Shown here piece after piece: positions 41,901 to 56,900 of a DNA stretch of 60,000 bases. The notes beneath the pieces are model-generated. The model worked only from the letters and a program-made list of their open reading frames with translations, searched no databases and was not told the origin of the DNA. The position numbers and the translations under genes are program-made. This DNA comes from Hydractinia symbiolongicarpus (taxonomy: Eukaryota; Cnidaria; Hydrozoa; Anthoathecata; Hydractiniidae), in contig NC_079887.1 in assembly GCF_029227915.1 (NCBI RefSeq), forward strand, positions 20,397,650 to 20,457,649. The letters are read 5' to 3'. Position 1 is the stretch's first letter, and each line of letters opens with the position of its first letter.

Positions 41901-44900
41901 TGTTTTTATACTAAATTAAAAAATAATCATTAATCTGTAAATTTTTCAGTTACACCACAACAAATTCCATGTATAAGTAATGAAATGATACTGACAAATT
42001 CTTATGCTAAAATGCTTATAGCTAGCAAACATATAGCCAGGATAGCTAGCAAGCATATAGCCAGCTGTAGCTATACATTTTAACTAAAAACTTTTGTTTT
42101 TATGATGCAGAAAAAAACAGAAGAGTTTTCCTGTATAATAATGTCTCAACATTTTGACTAGCTTTAAAGAACTTTACAAACATTAAAACTAATATTGTAG
42201 TAATACAAAAGCTTTTTTTTTAAATCTTATTTTTTGCAGCTTAGCTAAAAAAGATAAGGTCTTTTTGCTTGCAATGACAAATTAATTTAAAACATTCTAT
42301 TAACACCATGTGTTGTCCCTCCTGCACGAATTATTTAGTTATCTTGCTATAATTAACCATTTTTTACCAATTAAATATAATTTTAGTTAACTAACTTTAA
42401 GCCAATTTTTACAGTTTGGAGAGAACAACATTTGCTTTTTGTTTACACTGGAATAAGAAATATTTTAGAATTTTGAATCAAGTGAAATGCATAATTTAAA
42501 AAAAACTTGAATCCAGTATAAAACCTTTCTGAAGACCACCACCATCACCAGAAAAAACAGTAAACCAAATTACTCTACTCCATATGTGTGATTTTAAAAA
42601 AATTCAAAATTGGTATATAACTTTACATTTAAAAACAAAATGTTTCATATAAAATATAAAAGAAAATTGTATATATATTTTTATGGTATATTGATTTATT
42701 TCCCCATGTCTTTGTCTAGTTCAGAAATTGACCTTGGTTGTAGAGCAATAAGTTTTTGTATGCTGATATTTGCAAATTTTGTTTGGTGAATACATTTTTT
42801 TTAAACAGAAGTTGAAATATGTGGCTTGAATGTTTTGTTTGTCACTTTTACTCAACTATCTATTTTAGGTTCGGTTAGTATTGAAACGTCCTTAGCAACT
42901 TCTTTTCAGTTACGACAATTCAATGATGTCATTGTCAACAAGGTTAACACAAATGATGTGACACTTGATATGTTAGAGCTTGTGTTTAAGGATCACTTTG
43001 TTACACGCAGTGATTGCTGGAGACTTCATCAGTCATTGATTGGATCGTGTGTTTATTATTGTAATAAAGTTACATTTGTTAATATGCGAGTGCACGTCAA
43101 TGAGATGTGGATGAAGGGTGACAAAGTTGCATGCGGAGTCGTAGGTGATTCAACAAAGGTATTCACTTGTTTTCTTTTTCTAAAAGTTACAGTTCATACG
43201 ACAAATCATTTTTTCTATTTGTGTGAAGATCAGTAATATAAACAGGATTATGTTATATCAAATATATCAAAGGTATTTCAGTAGCAATTTGTAAAAGTGT
43301 CAGTAGTACACAGTATTAATTCTGTCAATCAGAATTGTCAAGCTTTGTATTCCAACTAATCAGGTTTAAGCAAAGATTAAAAAGTATTTATTTGCATAAT
43401 TTGTGTAGATGTGATACTTTAGATTGTTAACATTCAATTACTAAATCAAACTTTCTTTCAGATTGTGTATCGTTCCAAAAGTGCAAAATTCCATATATTT
43501 GTCCAAATGAGTTCGGAAATGTGGGATTTTGATTATTTTGGTGACTTGTATTTTGAGAAGGCCATCATGGGATTTCTTCAAGATTTGTTTAATAAATGGA
43601 AAGTGAAGGGGTTGGATTGTAACCATCAAGTTGTTATTGTTTTGTTTTCACGAACATACTATGATGTCAATTCGATTGGTATGTTTTTGCTAATGTAAAA
43701 TCTCATTTTAAACAAATGAGATTTTACATAATTTGATCATAATTTTTTATTGGTCGTTTTTTTGTTTCTTTTTGTTCGTGGATTTCTAAATAACATTGGG
43801 GCAATCAAATGTAGCAATAAATCGTAAATAGCTATATCTTTCATTTAGTATTATATTGTAATATTATATTGTTTATCAAACAGTAAATGGAAAAAATTAT
43901 GAAAAAAAAACACTTTTCAGAATAAATACACTCTAGATTTTTTCCAACTTTCAATACCATAAAAAAGAAGCTAATCAACTTTAATTTTTGTGCTTCCTTG
44001 AAAACTTTTACGAGAAATTAGCACAAATATCAGTCATATTTTCTTGCTTGCTTTGTTTGGAGTCCTGGAGCAAGTTATAATAAATAATATTAAGACGGAA
44101 AGGAATGCACAGTTGTTTATTAAAATTGAAAGTATTGATCTTTTCATGTTACTCATTGCAATTATCATTTCAATGCAGAAAAATTTTGTACCTTAAACCC
44201 CTAATTTCATTAAAAATTAAAACGTTGACATGTAGAAAAGGAAGTTAAAATTGAGAGAGTCGTTATACCAGTAGACGCTCGATCATCGTGTTTGGGATTC
44301 ACAATTTAAAATGTCCCCCTCTTTTCTATCGCAAATAAATGCGCAACAAAGATTAACCTTGGAGCACGTATCGCACAAGTAAAATCCTTTGCATGTGCGT
44401 TTTACATTGCACGTGTTACTTAATCTACACGTGCGAATCATCGCACACCTACTTAAATATTCCTGAAAAAGACTGATTAAAATGGCAGTTTGTTTTAATT
44501 TTTTATTGCAAAATTACTTTAAAAGATAGAGTTTTTACTTTTTCAGTTGCATAGGTTCATATGTTGTTAAATATCGATCAGTAATTTTGCTTATTATTAA
44601 GATGAATTTTCAAAGGAAATGCAGAGGGAAGTCTCCTGTAGTCGTGATGGTCGATTTTACCAAGATTTTTACAAAATTATTCGCCAGTCAGAAAAACAAG
44701 ATAACTTGCAGAACGTCATTCTTGATCTTAAACGCTCGTTTCACGGTTACCCACATTATGTTGGTTGTCAACAACCTCTCACAGATGACAGAAAGGATAA
44801 AGTGAGTCCTAAAGGACTTGGAAGAAATTCTAGAGCATCCGAAGGAAATTTATTGGAAGCTATAAATCTATCTCTCACTGGTGAGTAGAATGTTAAATTG

Positions 44901-47900
44901 GACACTATCAGTTATAAAATCTGTGATATTTGTAAAAACTGCCCAAAAGTGACTCTTGGGTAATTTTCATAAAAATCAACAAAATTGATATAAACTAATA
45001 TAAAAATATATTTTATTTTTACTTCAGTTATTCCACTGATTTTGCTGATGACATGTCTGGTTAATGTAGCGTAAATTGTAACTAGATGGACATTTGGAAC
45101 ATTGAACAAAAAAATACAACGTATTGATAATGTTTCGGATGTTCATACAGCGCTATACTGAAGACTTAAATATGGGTGTATGAACACCCGAGACGTTGCC
45201 AATACGTTGTATTTCTTTTGTTAATGGTAATTCTCAAAAATTAGAATGATCTTAATAAAACTACAAGTGGGAATAGGAATAAAAATGTGATAGATTAAAT
45301 TTAAAAAGTTTTTCTGTTTGATTCAAAGGAACACACTGTGTTAAATATAAAGAGACGCAGAAGCTGCATAAACTACTATCTCGCTATTAAAGAGGTGCAA
45401 CTCAAATACATTCACAATGTTGACACACCCAATTCTGATGTTTAATTTACATTTAAGAAAACCAAAGTGGTGTATGCTACTTAGCCTGTGACCACAAACC
45501 ATGTTACTAAGTTTTGAAGCTTTTTAAATGACTCTGGTAAGTTCCTAAAAGACATTTTGGACACTATAAAAAACTGAAGACGTCTAGATGTAGACACTAA
45601 ATTTGCGCAAATTTAAAGCAGCTAAATGGGTCAACCAGCGATATTTTAAAAAAATAATTTTTTGAGGAAACAATTTCAAAAATGTGATAGTTAACAGTAC
45701 ACACGCTTTTTTTTAAGAATATGAAATACCAGAATATGAAAAACCCAGATTCTTATAAATGCGTGATACAATATAACCTAAATAAGCAAAGGGGCAGCGG
45801 TGGTTATCCAGACAAGTGTTAAGGGTTGCTAAAAAAGAGAATAGTGTACACCTACCTGCTTTTTCTTTTATAAAAACGTGCTTTATAAGAATACCAGGCT
45901 GGAATTTTTGGTTAAACACAATTGGTCTATTGTTTAAATAACAGAGAAATAAGAATAATGACCAGCTTGGTTAGAATTTTGATATTGTTATACATAAAGA
46001 CATTTAAGACTTCATTGCACTCGGTCAATGACATGGATGTTGTGTTCAGTATTTTAAAGAAAAAAATAACAATTTGCGCTGGTGAAAAGTTAATCCACAT
46101 GTGAAGAAATGTCTGTTTTCAGACACCGCAATCATTAATCAACGCGAACATAAATCCATGTTGTTGAGGTATATTTTTTTTACAATTGGTAAAAATACCT
46201 TTTGCAAAACCAAAGTAATGCTAACGTATACTTTCAAAAGCTTGAAATCTATTTCTGGAAACTTTTGCACCACAAGCAATAATATTTATCAAATTGATAC
46301 GTCTTAAAATAAGTTCTGCATGTTAAATTGTTTCTGCGCTAATCTGCCCAAATTGTTGTTTCTGTTGTCTGCTTAACAGAAGCGTCATTTCTTTTTCATT
46401 TTGCACACAGCAACTTTATCGCATTTTAAAAATGCTGAGATGTGTGAATACGCAACTGGACAGTACTTAGAATGCTTTTCAATCCCCTATTTCTTTATGA
46501 AAAAATTTTTTTAGAGTTTTGCTTCGCTCAGAAACGAAAAAAAATTCTCTGCAAAAAAAAAAGTAATGTTTTGTATTGATTAACACCAGTCCAAAGGAGA
46601 AACGACTGAAAAAAATTAAAGGTTAGCAACTTCAATTAAGTATTAAATATTCACAAATTAGTTCTGTCACGATAGTCCAGTTGGTTAGCGCGTTGCACTT
46701 TGATGTTCCGCTGCGTTGCTGGTTTGAATCTCCCTAGAAGACGAATCTCCCTAAAATTTGTACATGAAAGCTTGTTGATGACATTGTAATCGACCATTTG
46801 GGACATAGTTGGTTATTAGTTAGTTGTTAGTTACGAGTTGAAAACCAATACTATCCTCGCAGGCAAGTTAGTAATTATCCTCTATCAACAACTTTTGCGA
46901 AAAACTCTTACTATGGCTGTTGTTTAGCTGGTGTGTGACATTCATTTTTTTTTTGAGGGAGAGTTATTACGAATGTGAAGAATGTCTTATTGACAAATTT
47001 TAAAAAATGCTGTACTTGAGTATGTATGCAGGATGAAATTTTTTTTTCAAGTCACCGAAATTATTTATTTATTTTTTATGAAATATTCGCTTTTTGTTAT
47101 TTATTTGCATTTTTCTTTTACATTTTTTTTTACATTTTCAACAGTTATTTTTACTGAACACAAAGTTTTTGTAAGGCTGACTCAGTAAGTAAAATAAGGT
47201 TGGGGCAAATAGCAACTTTGTATGAAGGTTTTTACTTGTCACTGTGTCAAATTTCTATCCTTTACTTCCGTTTTTTTAGTCTTTGAGAAACATTACATTG
47301 ATTGCAATCTTGAGGAAACTAATTGCACAACATTAATCATCACACCAAGTACAGGTGTGTTTGAAGTTGATGAAGAGTTGACCATACTAACACGCAACAG
47401 ACTGATAGAAAATGGTATAGTTACATAATTTTTCTTTTCGTAATGTTATCCTATTTAACTTTTATTTTCCTGATTTATATCCTAAAATAAAGATAGAAAG
47501 TGATGTCAGGGTTACTGTTCCTACAGTGTTGTGGTTTAAAGAAAAAGCAACCAATGTTTATAAAAAATGTACTTCAAATTTTAAATTTTATATGATTCAA
47601 ATTTATATATAAGCTCTAGATGAGATGGCAGTGTTTCTGCCTTCTATTGGGGCCAATGCACTATAAGGAATCTTTTGAATTTTAAGGGAACCGGTTATAA
47701 AAATGATGTTGGAAGAGCTTAAAAAGTTGGTGAACAAGTCTTCTAATGACTTAATAACTCAGGATCTGCAACTTGGTTTGCAATAAAATTTTCTGGGTAA
47801 GCTTGTATAGGCCCTATATGTTTCACAAAATTTGATTGCAAATTGACATCAGCAAAAAGTTAAGAGGCCTGGGACTATCAAACAAGTGTCATTTTGGCAA

Positions 47901-50900
47901 AACATTTTATGTTAATTAATTCACCTTCATAATATCTATGCATTGATAAAGTTTGAATGCACATCCCTTAACAGGTCTAAAATTACTGATGACAGAAAAC
48001 TGATGACAGAAAACTATGCAGCATAATTAAATACAAAATTCTTTAAATGTAAATCTTTTGAGAACAAAAAGAGCTTTTTAAAGATACTCGTTAACTAACT
48101 TTTTTAAGCCCTATAATATAAGTTGAACATCATTTTATACATTGGGTTCCCTTAATTGTTGCGTATAAAGTTTCAAGTTTACGAAACTGTTTTTGCTTTT
48201 TTAAGGTGTGGGTATTGATTTGGTCTGTCTGGCAGAGCGTCCACTTCATGCAGTTCCACTATTAAAGTTTTTTCCTTCAAAAGATAGCCCTCAGCGGATG
48301 ACTATGTACAATGTACCACAATGGATTAACTTAAGTTATTACTCAAAGACACAGGCAAGCACTTCTGTGTTTGTTCCTCGCATGCAAGTACCACCTCAAC
48401 CACCTCTAAAAGAAATATGTAAGTCCTGTTATTTTTTATGCTGACTGGAAAAAACCTGACCCTAGATTAATAAATTCTGTTACTCAGACCTCTTCATGGA
48501 GTTGCTTTTTGTGATATAATTGAGTTGTTTTTCACTAAATAAAAGACTTTTTTTAAAGGAAAAATGTTTCCAGTAAGTGTACGAATGTATATGTTTCTAA
48601 AAAGAATTCAAAAATAAAAATTATTCTTAATATTAATCATGATTAAGCATTTTTTTTTGTCTATACCTAAAATATCAGAATTTCTCATTACTGTGGCAAC
48701 ATATCACAATTTGATAATTCATCCCAGATTTTGTGAAGAGTCTGATACTTAAATATTTGTATTAAGACAATATAAGAACCCCACTATACAGGGACTTTAA
48801 TTCTGCACTCAGTATTTGCTAAGATTTTTCAGCTGTTTTTTATTTTTTATTTTTACTTCTATTGAAGTAATTATTTATTATGTTTTTGTCACTAGATTTG
48901 CAATGCAGTGCTGCTAATAACATTACCGATGCTGATTATGAAGCTTTTGATGCGAATGTGTTTGACTATTCCAAACCAAAGTCGAAAAGCCTTACACCGC
49001 ATTTATCCACTCGTCAAACTACTTTACTAGAGTATGCAAGTGTTCAATCATCTCCAGAAGTTTCAAAGAGTGTTAGTAATCCAGTTTTGAAAAAGATGTC
49101 ACTCCAAGAAAATGGTAATATCCATCAGTTGATTCGAAGCTTGAGTGATGATCCAGGGCGTATGGCAATTCATGGCTCTTTTGAGGGTATGTTTTATAAT
49201 TTATAGACTCCTGGAATTTTAATTTAATAAGGCAACTTATAATAATTTGTGTTTACTATGTTTAATAAAACTGGATTATTATGACTTGCGTATAACTGTT
49301 ATTTACTGATGTAGTAGAGCTGTACAAAAACTTATTTTGAGGTTGTTCCATTTTCTATCCTTTAGAAACTTGTTTGTGTAAAATAATAGCAATAAATGAA
49401 CCTATTTAAAAACACTGTGTGTTTTACATAATTCGATATATAGGATATATTTTATTTCTGCATCAGTTTTAAACTGTTTTGAAACTTTAAAATATTTTTA
49501 GACCTAAAGTTCACAATGGGAAGTGACAAAGAAGATAATTCAAAGTTGAGCTCTGAACATTTACAAACACAAATGTCCGAACAGTCGGTGGTGAAGAACT
49601 TAACACTGAATCCTTTTAAACCACAATCGATGGCAGTTGCGATAACCTTGTTCAAATATAGATGGCTTCACCTCTTCCCAATGGGGATGAAAGGGAAAAA
49701 AATGCAATCTCAAACCAAAGTAAGCATAAACTGAACTAAAGTATACATGATATGAAAATACACTTATTCTTACTGGTACATTTTTATATTACTTTTTTTG
49801 AAAGTGTGTTGATAATGAAATTACAAATGTACACATGCAGAGTGCTTGTAGAATTTCTTGGGGTGTTTTGTGTTTTTTATGGTATACTAGAAACACTTAA
49901 AAAATGAAATTTGATAGTCATTCTTCTGTTTATTATCTTGTACCATGATCCGTGTTCTTGAAATGTGAAAATGTCCAGAAAGTGTTCTGGATTTTTAAAT
50001 AATTTTGTTGGCTTAGATAAAGTGCTTTTTGTAATGCACAATATGTACTTTTTAAGCTAGATACCCAATCCCAGCAATAGCTTTGAAATTTTCATTGCAT
50101 TTTTCCAATATAACCCACATCGGATTTTCTTTGAAGTTGTTAATGTAAAATTCTTTTTATTTTTTGTAGAGCTCAGTTCTTGATGTTGTAGATGCTCCCA
50201 GAAAAGCTTTCACAACATCAGAAAGTGATGTCGATAGTCACGAATCAGACATTGGTGCAGTCAGCAATAACAATTCACTTAGTAATGGCGTTGACAGTGT
50301 GTCAAGCAGTGTATCAAATGAAAAAGGTGGGTTTTTATTTTAATAAATCAAGAGCACATTCCACTAGAATGTGAGTAACTTGGTAAGCGAAAGGTTTTGT
50401 CACTAAATTATCAACTAAAAAATTATTTATATGTAATATCTTTCATATGTCAAATTATAGAAAAAGGCAACCTTTATGGCTTAGAGAGTAAATCGATTTA
50501 TACGAGTATATCAGTTTTGCCCATAAAAAAGGTTAGGTCTGTCGCTCATTACACATCTAAATTGTTTCTACGAGTGTCCAGAGATAGTGTTTTTAATTTT
50601 TTTTGAATAGATGGAGTGTCCAGAGATAGTGTTTTTAATTTTTTTTTTTTTGAATAGATGGTTATATTCATTAAAAGTCGTGAAAAAATACTTTTTCAGT
50701 AGCAAGATTTTTTTACGCGTGCGATTTAGAGCTGAAAACAGCACATTAAATTCTATTTCAGATATGTGTGTTGAGGCGTAAGAGTGTGAGTGCGCATGCT
50801 AGAAACTATAGGTTATAGATTTATAGATTTAATTATAATTTTATATAAATGTAAAAATATATCTTATTTTCCAGCTGCAATAAAAAAAATTATTTTTTAC

Positions 50901-53900
50901 AGAGAACATTAAAAGCAAAAGAAAACTGGCTGTGGAAGAAATAGATTGGATATCAAACGTGACTCAAGGTGTTGACTGGAAATCTCTATGCATGCCTGCA
51001 TGTTTGCCTCTCACTTTAAATTACTTTCCAGATGAAACTAGTCTGAGAAGTGTTTATTTTGAGTACCACTACACAATGGTGATTGAAGACCTTCCTGATA
51101 TTGAACTGGAAATCCAAAAAGAAGTTGGAAGATTTGACCGAAGTTTTTTGCCTCCCGATAAGAAATTTTTAGAGATGCTTTCACAAAGAATTGCACAGGT
51201 ATACATACAAAAATTATGACCAAAATTTTGCATTATGTATAGAACTTGTATTTTCCTTTCATCTTGACCTGTACATATTCTTCTTTCTTAATGTAGGTAC
51301 GGTTGATTTTTTGATTTTAAATAACATGGTATCACTGTAAAACTACTACTAATATAATATACATATTGCATACAAGTAATGAAATAATATTACTAAAATT
51401 ATAGGTGTAATGATAATGCAATTCGGATTATAAAACCTCTGTTTTTAGGTGTGATCACAGACAGACAAAAAGTATTAAAATATTATAATATAATAATATT
51501 ATTATAATAGATAATTTTCTTTTAAAAAGGATGTTACTTACAGCAAAAATATGTTTTTTGCGGTTTACACGGTTCATTTTCTTTTTTAACAATTTAATCT
51601 TTTAACTTTTAAACCTAGTAGTTCATAGTGGCTAGCTAATATTCAGCTTATTGACTATGCGTATTTTAAAAGATTACACAATAAATAATCACTTTTTTAT
51701 ATTTAGGGCTTTCAAGTTGTTACTAATCCTGACATTGTTCGCATCTTGAAGCTTGAAAATAGTGCATTGCAGTCCATGAAATTTGATCCAAAGAAAGATT
51801 ATGTTCTTAGTATGGGGTTGACGATACATCACTTGAAATTGGTTGACACAGAAGTGCATGTGACTCGTTATTCATTGCATGAACCTGTGACAGCTAAACC
51901 GTTCTTATATAGGTAAGACTTTAGAAAGCAAAATACAACTAGTAAACATATGGTAGACAGCTGTTCTATATAATAAAAGTAGCTTGCTGATTTATTACAG
52001 TCAAACATTTCACAAAAAACTTCTTTAACATCTGATACTAAGTGTCTTAAGGTTGTGTCACACCTATGAAGTAGTTGCAAAGACATATACTTTGCGCTTG
52101 CATCATGATTTTTGTAGTGTGAGCATGTAATGCAAGGTGCGCAAGTGAAACAAATAGTAAAAAACAAAAAAAGCAGAAGGTATCATAACAACAAACATGG
52201 CAGATGAAAAATTTGCCCCAATTGTTAGAAAATATACAATTTTGTATGACAAAGCTGATAAAGACCACAAATATAAAAACAAAAGATTCCGAGCTTGGAA
52301 TGATGTTGCATTTCTGTAGCTAATATACTTGAAACATGTTAGCATTTGAGCAGTTGTTTTGTTTTTATAAGGAAAACTGACGAGGTGGCTTTTAGAAATC
52401 TCAGAAATAAGTATGATTTAAACAACGCAAAATGAAAGAATCAATGCGAAGTGGTGCTGGAAAGGAGGATGATAAAGGAAAGATGATAAAAGAATAATGT
52501 CAGAAAGATTTCTTATTATTCGGGATGATGAACATCCACAAATTTTAAATCAGAGAATAGGGATGAACACAAGATAATGATAGCACAACTAAATGGCGAT
52601 GATGAAAATAATATTGATGACAGCGCCTCCGTCGTATTATTGACAACTTCGAATGTGTCATGGGTTACCGTGAGAATTAAATATAGGAAGAGGTCAAGAT
52701 AAAGCAAAGTTAATTAAATATTTTTTGTTGTAAAACAATTGTGTAAAACTTTAACTCTCTTCACAGAAACCCGTCTTGTAAGACTGGCAATTATTGTTAT
52801 AAACAGGGAGCTTCTAAAAGCTAATCTCTGTAAGTTATTGGGTAACAGGAAGCTATTGACGAAACAAACAAAGAATTTGAACATTATTATTACATGATGT
52901 TCAAATTCTTGTTTGAACAATGACAAGAAGAATCCCGTTGTTTTCAATCAACAAATGTCATTTTCACAGCTTTCTCAAAATGATCGAAATGAGTATTTGC
53001 CTGGCAAGGTATTTTAGCAATACAATGCAGGACAAAGGCAATAATAATAATAAATTTAAAGTTTAATAATTTGCCAATATGTCACTGTAATATCTCTTCT
53101 CTACTGCGTAGGTGGTTCCACTACCATGGTACCGAGCCTTCCATTGAGTTTACGTAGGTTTTGATAGCATTTCATACTTCTATTGCTGATTGTGATACCC
53201 TAGATCCTCGTAATGAGAGAATATCACTTAAACGACGAAGAAAGTAGTGTAAACACAACACTGCTTTGGCTATGGAATCTGCTGCTACAATGAAATAATA
53301 AATATTCTCCACTGAGTACACATACAGAAGCTGTTCTCAATAATTCTTCTCACCCTGGATTTTCGATAGTTAAAGATTCCCTTATCTTGGGGTATATAAC
53401 AATCCAATTAGTATGAATGACGATGCAAAGTAAATTGGTTGCCCGTGATAACAGCAAGAAACGCAAATGATGCTGTCAACATTTTCAACTATATTGTACG
53501 TAACATTTTTGATAGACACACTCCCTTTATTAACAAGCGTGTAAAGGGTCGTCCGTGCCTTTGGCTTGATAACAGTTTGAAACAGAAATTAAATGTTAGA
53601 GACAGGGTGTTAAGCAAAGCATGAAAATCTGGTAAACAAGAACACTGGAATTCTTATAAAAAACTGAGAAACAAGTGTAACAATTTGCTCAAGAAAACAA
53701 AAGCACAATATCACAAAAATATACTACATGAAAATCGACTTGATCCAAAAGGTTTTTGGAATTCTATAGACCAGATATTTCACAAAATCTTCAAAAGACA
53801 GCAACACTTCAAATAACAAAAATAACAATTGGACACTAGCTGAACGATTTGGTGAATTATACTATTCTGCAGTATAATAATAAATGTAAAACTCTTTTAT

Positions 53901-56900
53901 TGAAAGACTTTATCTGGAATGCTCCACAAAGAAGAGAATGAGGACAAACAACATTTTTATCTTTAAATTGTTTCCAAGGTGTTTGAAAAAAACCTTCTGA
54001 AGTCATTGAAGAGGAAGAAGGCTAGTGGTTTAGATGAACTTCCACTAGGTATGCTGAAAGATTGTCACTAACATCTTATTCATCCGTTGCACCACATCAT
54101 TAACATGTCATTACAGTCGGATATAGTACCATCCGGGTGGAAAAAGGCTAAAGTTGTGCCGATGTTTAAATCTGGTGATACAAACAGTACCGATAATTAT
54201 CGCCATATTTCTGTACTGCAAACTTTATCGAAATTGTTAGAGAAGGCAGTACACAATCAAGTGTCCCATTACCTTGGAGAAAACGATCTTTTGAACAACT
54301 TCCAATTTGGTTATAGGCCCAAGAGGTCAACCCAAATTGCGACCACGTTACTTGTTGATGAAATCCGTGAAACTGCAGAAAAGGTCAACTTGTCGGAGCA
54401 TTATTTTTAGACCTTAGTAAGGCTTTTGACACCATAAGTCACGATGTCATACTAGAAAAGATAAAGAGATATGGTGTTTTTGAAACTGAACTTGATTGGT
54501 TTAAGGATTACCTGTTTATGAGATCTGAACAGGTAGAAATTGGGAATCAAAAGTCAGAGTCACTTGATATTTTCTGGAGTTCCACAAGGCTCGATTCTCG
54601 GGCCGTTATTATTTCTCGTGTGTTTAATGATTTCCCAGAGATATTAAAACATTCGAAATGTGTACAGTATGCTAATGACACTGTCATATATGCTACTGGA
54701 AACACTCCGACTTACATTTATGACATCTTGAATGATGAAGTCAAGAGTTTATACCAGAATTGTGATGATAATGAGTTAATTTTAAACCTGAAGAAAGGGA
54801 AAACTGAAAGCATGCTTTTTGGTACGGCTAAACGGTTGGTAAAGTATGACGAAAACCTGAACATAGAAATAAATAGACAGCCAGTACATCATGTTACATC
54901 TTACACCTATCTTGGAAATCACCTGGACTCGAAGTTAAACCTCAATTCGAACTTCGAGAAAAAGTACAAAAAGGTAGCAGGGAGACTAATGCTCCTTTCA
55001 AAAATGAGACAGTACCTCAATGTGGATGCTGCTCTCAAAGTATATGAAATGGTTATAATTCCGATTATCCTATACAGCTCTTTAATTCATATGAAGCTAA
55101 CTGCTACACAGTTAAAAAAGCTTAGTTCTCTGGATTCAAGAGCGAAGAAAATCATTAGAAGGCCTTATCCGGTTACAAGTATATGTTCCAGAATGAAAAT
55201 TCAGTCATGTTTGTTGGTGAGAAAATGTTTGATTGGAGAAACATGTGATCATTTTATTGGATATTTTGAGATCAACTCACACGCGAGACAAACGAGAAAT
55301 AGTAACAAATTTTTTAAACTTCCTGCAATAAAGCTTGAATTTGCAGAAAAATCTTTTAGGTTTCTGGTGCTAAGGTTTATAACGATTTGCCTTTAGCTGT
55401 CAGAGAATGTGGAGATTGGGCTGATTTCAGACGGTTGCTCGATACTCATTTTGACAAGTAGGCAGCTTGTTGAACTGACAATTAGGAACTTGTCTACTCC
55501 GGCTCTGTCTCAACATTTTTGGTTTGATTTGACTTGATTTATTTTTACAAGATATAAAAAATTTTAATCGTCTTTTTATTCTTATTTTTGGACTTCTGAA
55601 CTTTTACATATAATCCTTACTTTTATTTTATACTCACGTTTTTATCTTTTCAACATAATTTTAATTAATATATATTTTAGAACAACAGGACACAAATTGA
55701 TAGCAGTAGTTAATTATACTGAAATTTTAAATATCCTGAATAAATATGTCCAAATAAATAAATAAATAATAAATACCTCTGCCAGGGAATGGTCGCAGTA
55801 GTCGTGTTAGCAGCAGAATTGCTAAATTGTCGACGAGAAAGTAAGGTATTCTGCCCAAACTTGAGTTTTCATTCAATATTTCAGGTTTTGGTAAGTTCAT
55901 TTGATTTTGAGAAATTACTCGGCCTTTCAGTGAATCTTGGAAATCACAACTACCACTGTATGATCCAGCAAAAGGATATAAATCTTGCATCACGTATGGC
56001 CATCAATACAATGCTAAAATACCCTTTAGAATTAAAATAAAGGAAGGTACTGGAAAGACTCAGGCGACATTCGAAAATACCTGCAAGAAATTATATATAA
56101 CAAATTCTTTCTACAAAGCATAGAAAAAAAAATATTAAAAAATCTAAATAAAAATTATCCAAAAAATTTTATGAAACTGTAACTTAAAATAAGATTATCT
56201 CTCTCCAAGCAACATGTCTTGAACCAGCGTATAGTAAGCACCACATGTTCACGATGCTTATAAAATTTTATAGAGTTATTTCTCGTCGCTTTAAAATCAC
56301 AATTATATAATCCTCTTTATCCATGTTTATCAAAAGAATGCAAGTGATCTTCTAGCGCTAGTGTGAGTTACTTGCTGTACCTCTTGCTTTAATTCTTACA
56401 CTAACTGTGCATGCTTACTTCACTTGCTTTTGCATTTGCTTCATTGGTGTGACACAGGCTTAGAGTAGATTGTTTGCATATGTCACACTGTTTATCTTTT
56501 TCCTTCTTAATTAAACATATATTCTCAGGTACAACGTTTGGCCACATAATTGTTTGCAATATTCAGTTGCTGCAACAGAATTTCAATACGAAGCTGCAGT
56601 TAAATACAATTGGAACAATCTAGATCGTTACATTTGTGAAACCGAGAAAGATTTTAGTCAACTAAATGAAGTAAGGATATGGTTTCTTTATTTCTTTTCA
56701 CCCTCAGAAACAAAATAAGCAGCTGCCTGTCTTACTAAATGCAGCTGGCTTTTTTCAGAATTTGAAAGATTTATGCGCTGTTTTCGAAAAAAATGTTGTT
56801 AAAGTGTATTTTTAAATGCTAACTAGTCAGGTGTGAACAAATTGCGTACTTTATCAGGCTGTAAATCTATTTTTTTTAATAGCATATGAAATATTGGCGT

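Larger units (their letters stand above)
38250..42868 (+). other. Remainder of DEPDC5 intron 1
   Basis: AT-rich, no coding exon recognised. It holds a 28-bp perfect palindrome, a short tandem repeat near 39070-39150 and a duplicated 'gctagcaaacatatagccag' near 42025-42060. Confidence 0.6.
44881..47279 (+). other. DEPDC5 intron 4
   Basis: 2.4 kb, no exon seen. It contains the hairpin at 45112-45214 and a tRNA-like piece at 46667-46736. Short frames (for example 45922-46104) lack any recognised motif. Confidence 0.6.
52050..56463. mobile_element. PIF/Harbinger-like element in DEPDC5 intron 11, split by a LINE
   Basis: The left end reads GGTTGTGTCACACCTATGAA (from about 52050) and the right end, in reverse, CCTGTGTCACACCAATGAAG (to about 56462). 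Inside are a MADF-type frame on the plus strand (52197-52319) and a Harbinger-like transposase tail on the minus strand (about 53100-53290), the usual two-gene layout of that superfamily. The flanks carry TTA-like triplets (TTAA and TTAG), compatible with a three-base duplication but not exact. A LINE (about 53400-55775) is nested within it. Confidence 0.6.

Noticed and set aside
46667-46736. Functional tRNA gene
   Set aside because: A- and B-box-like text is present but no closed acceptor stem or clear anticodon arm; better explained as a SINE head.
51868-52947. Overlapping hydrophobic minus-strand frames suggesting a membrane protein
   Set aside because: They lie opposite the DEPDC5 exon 11 end and the Harbinger-like element; hydrophobicity comes from antisense AT-rich codons.
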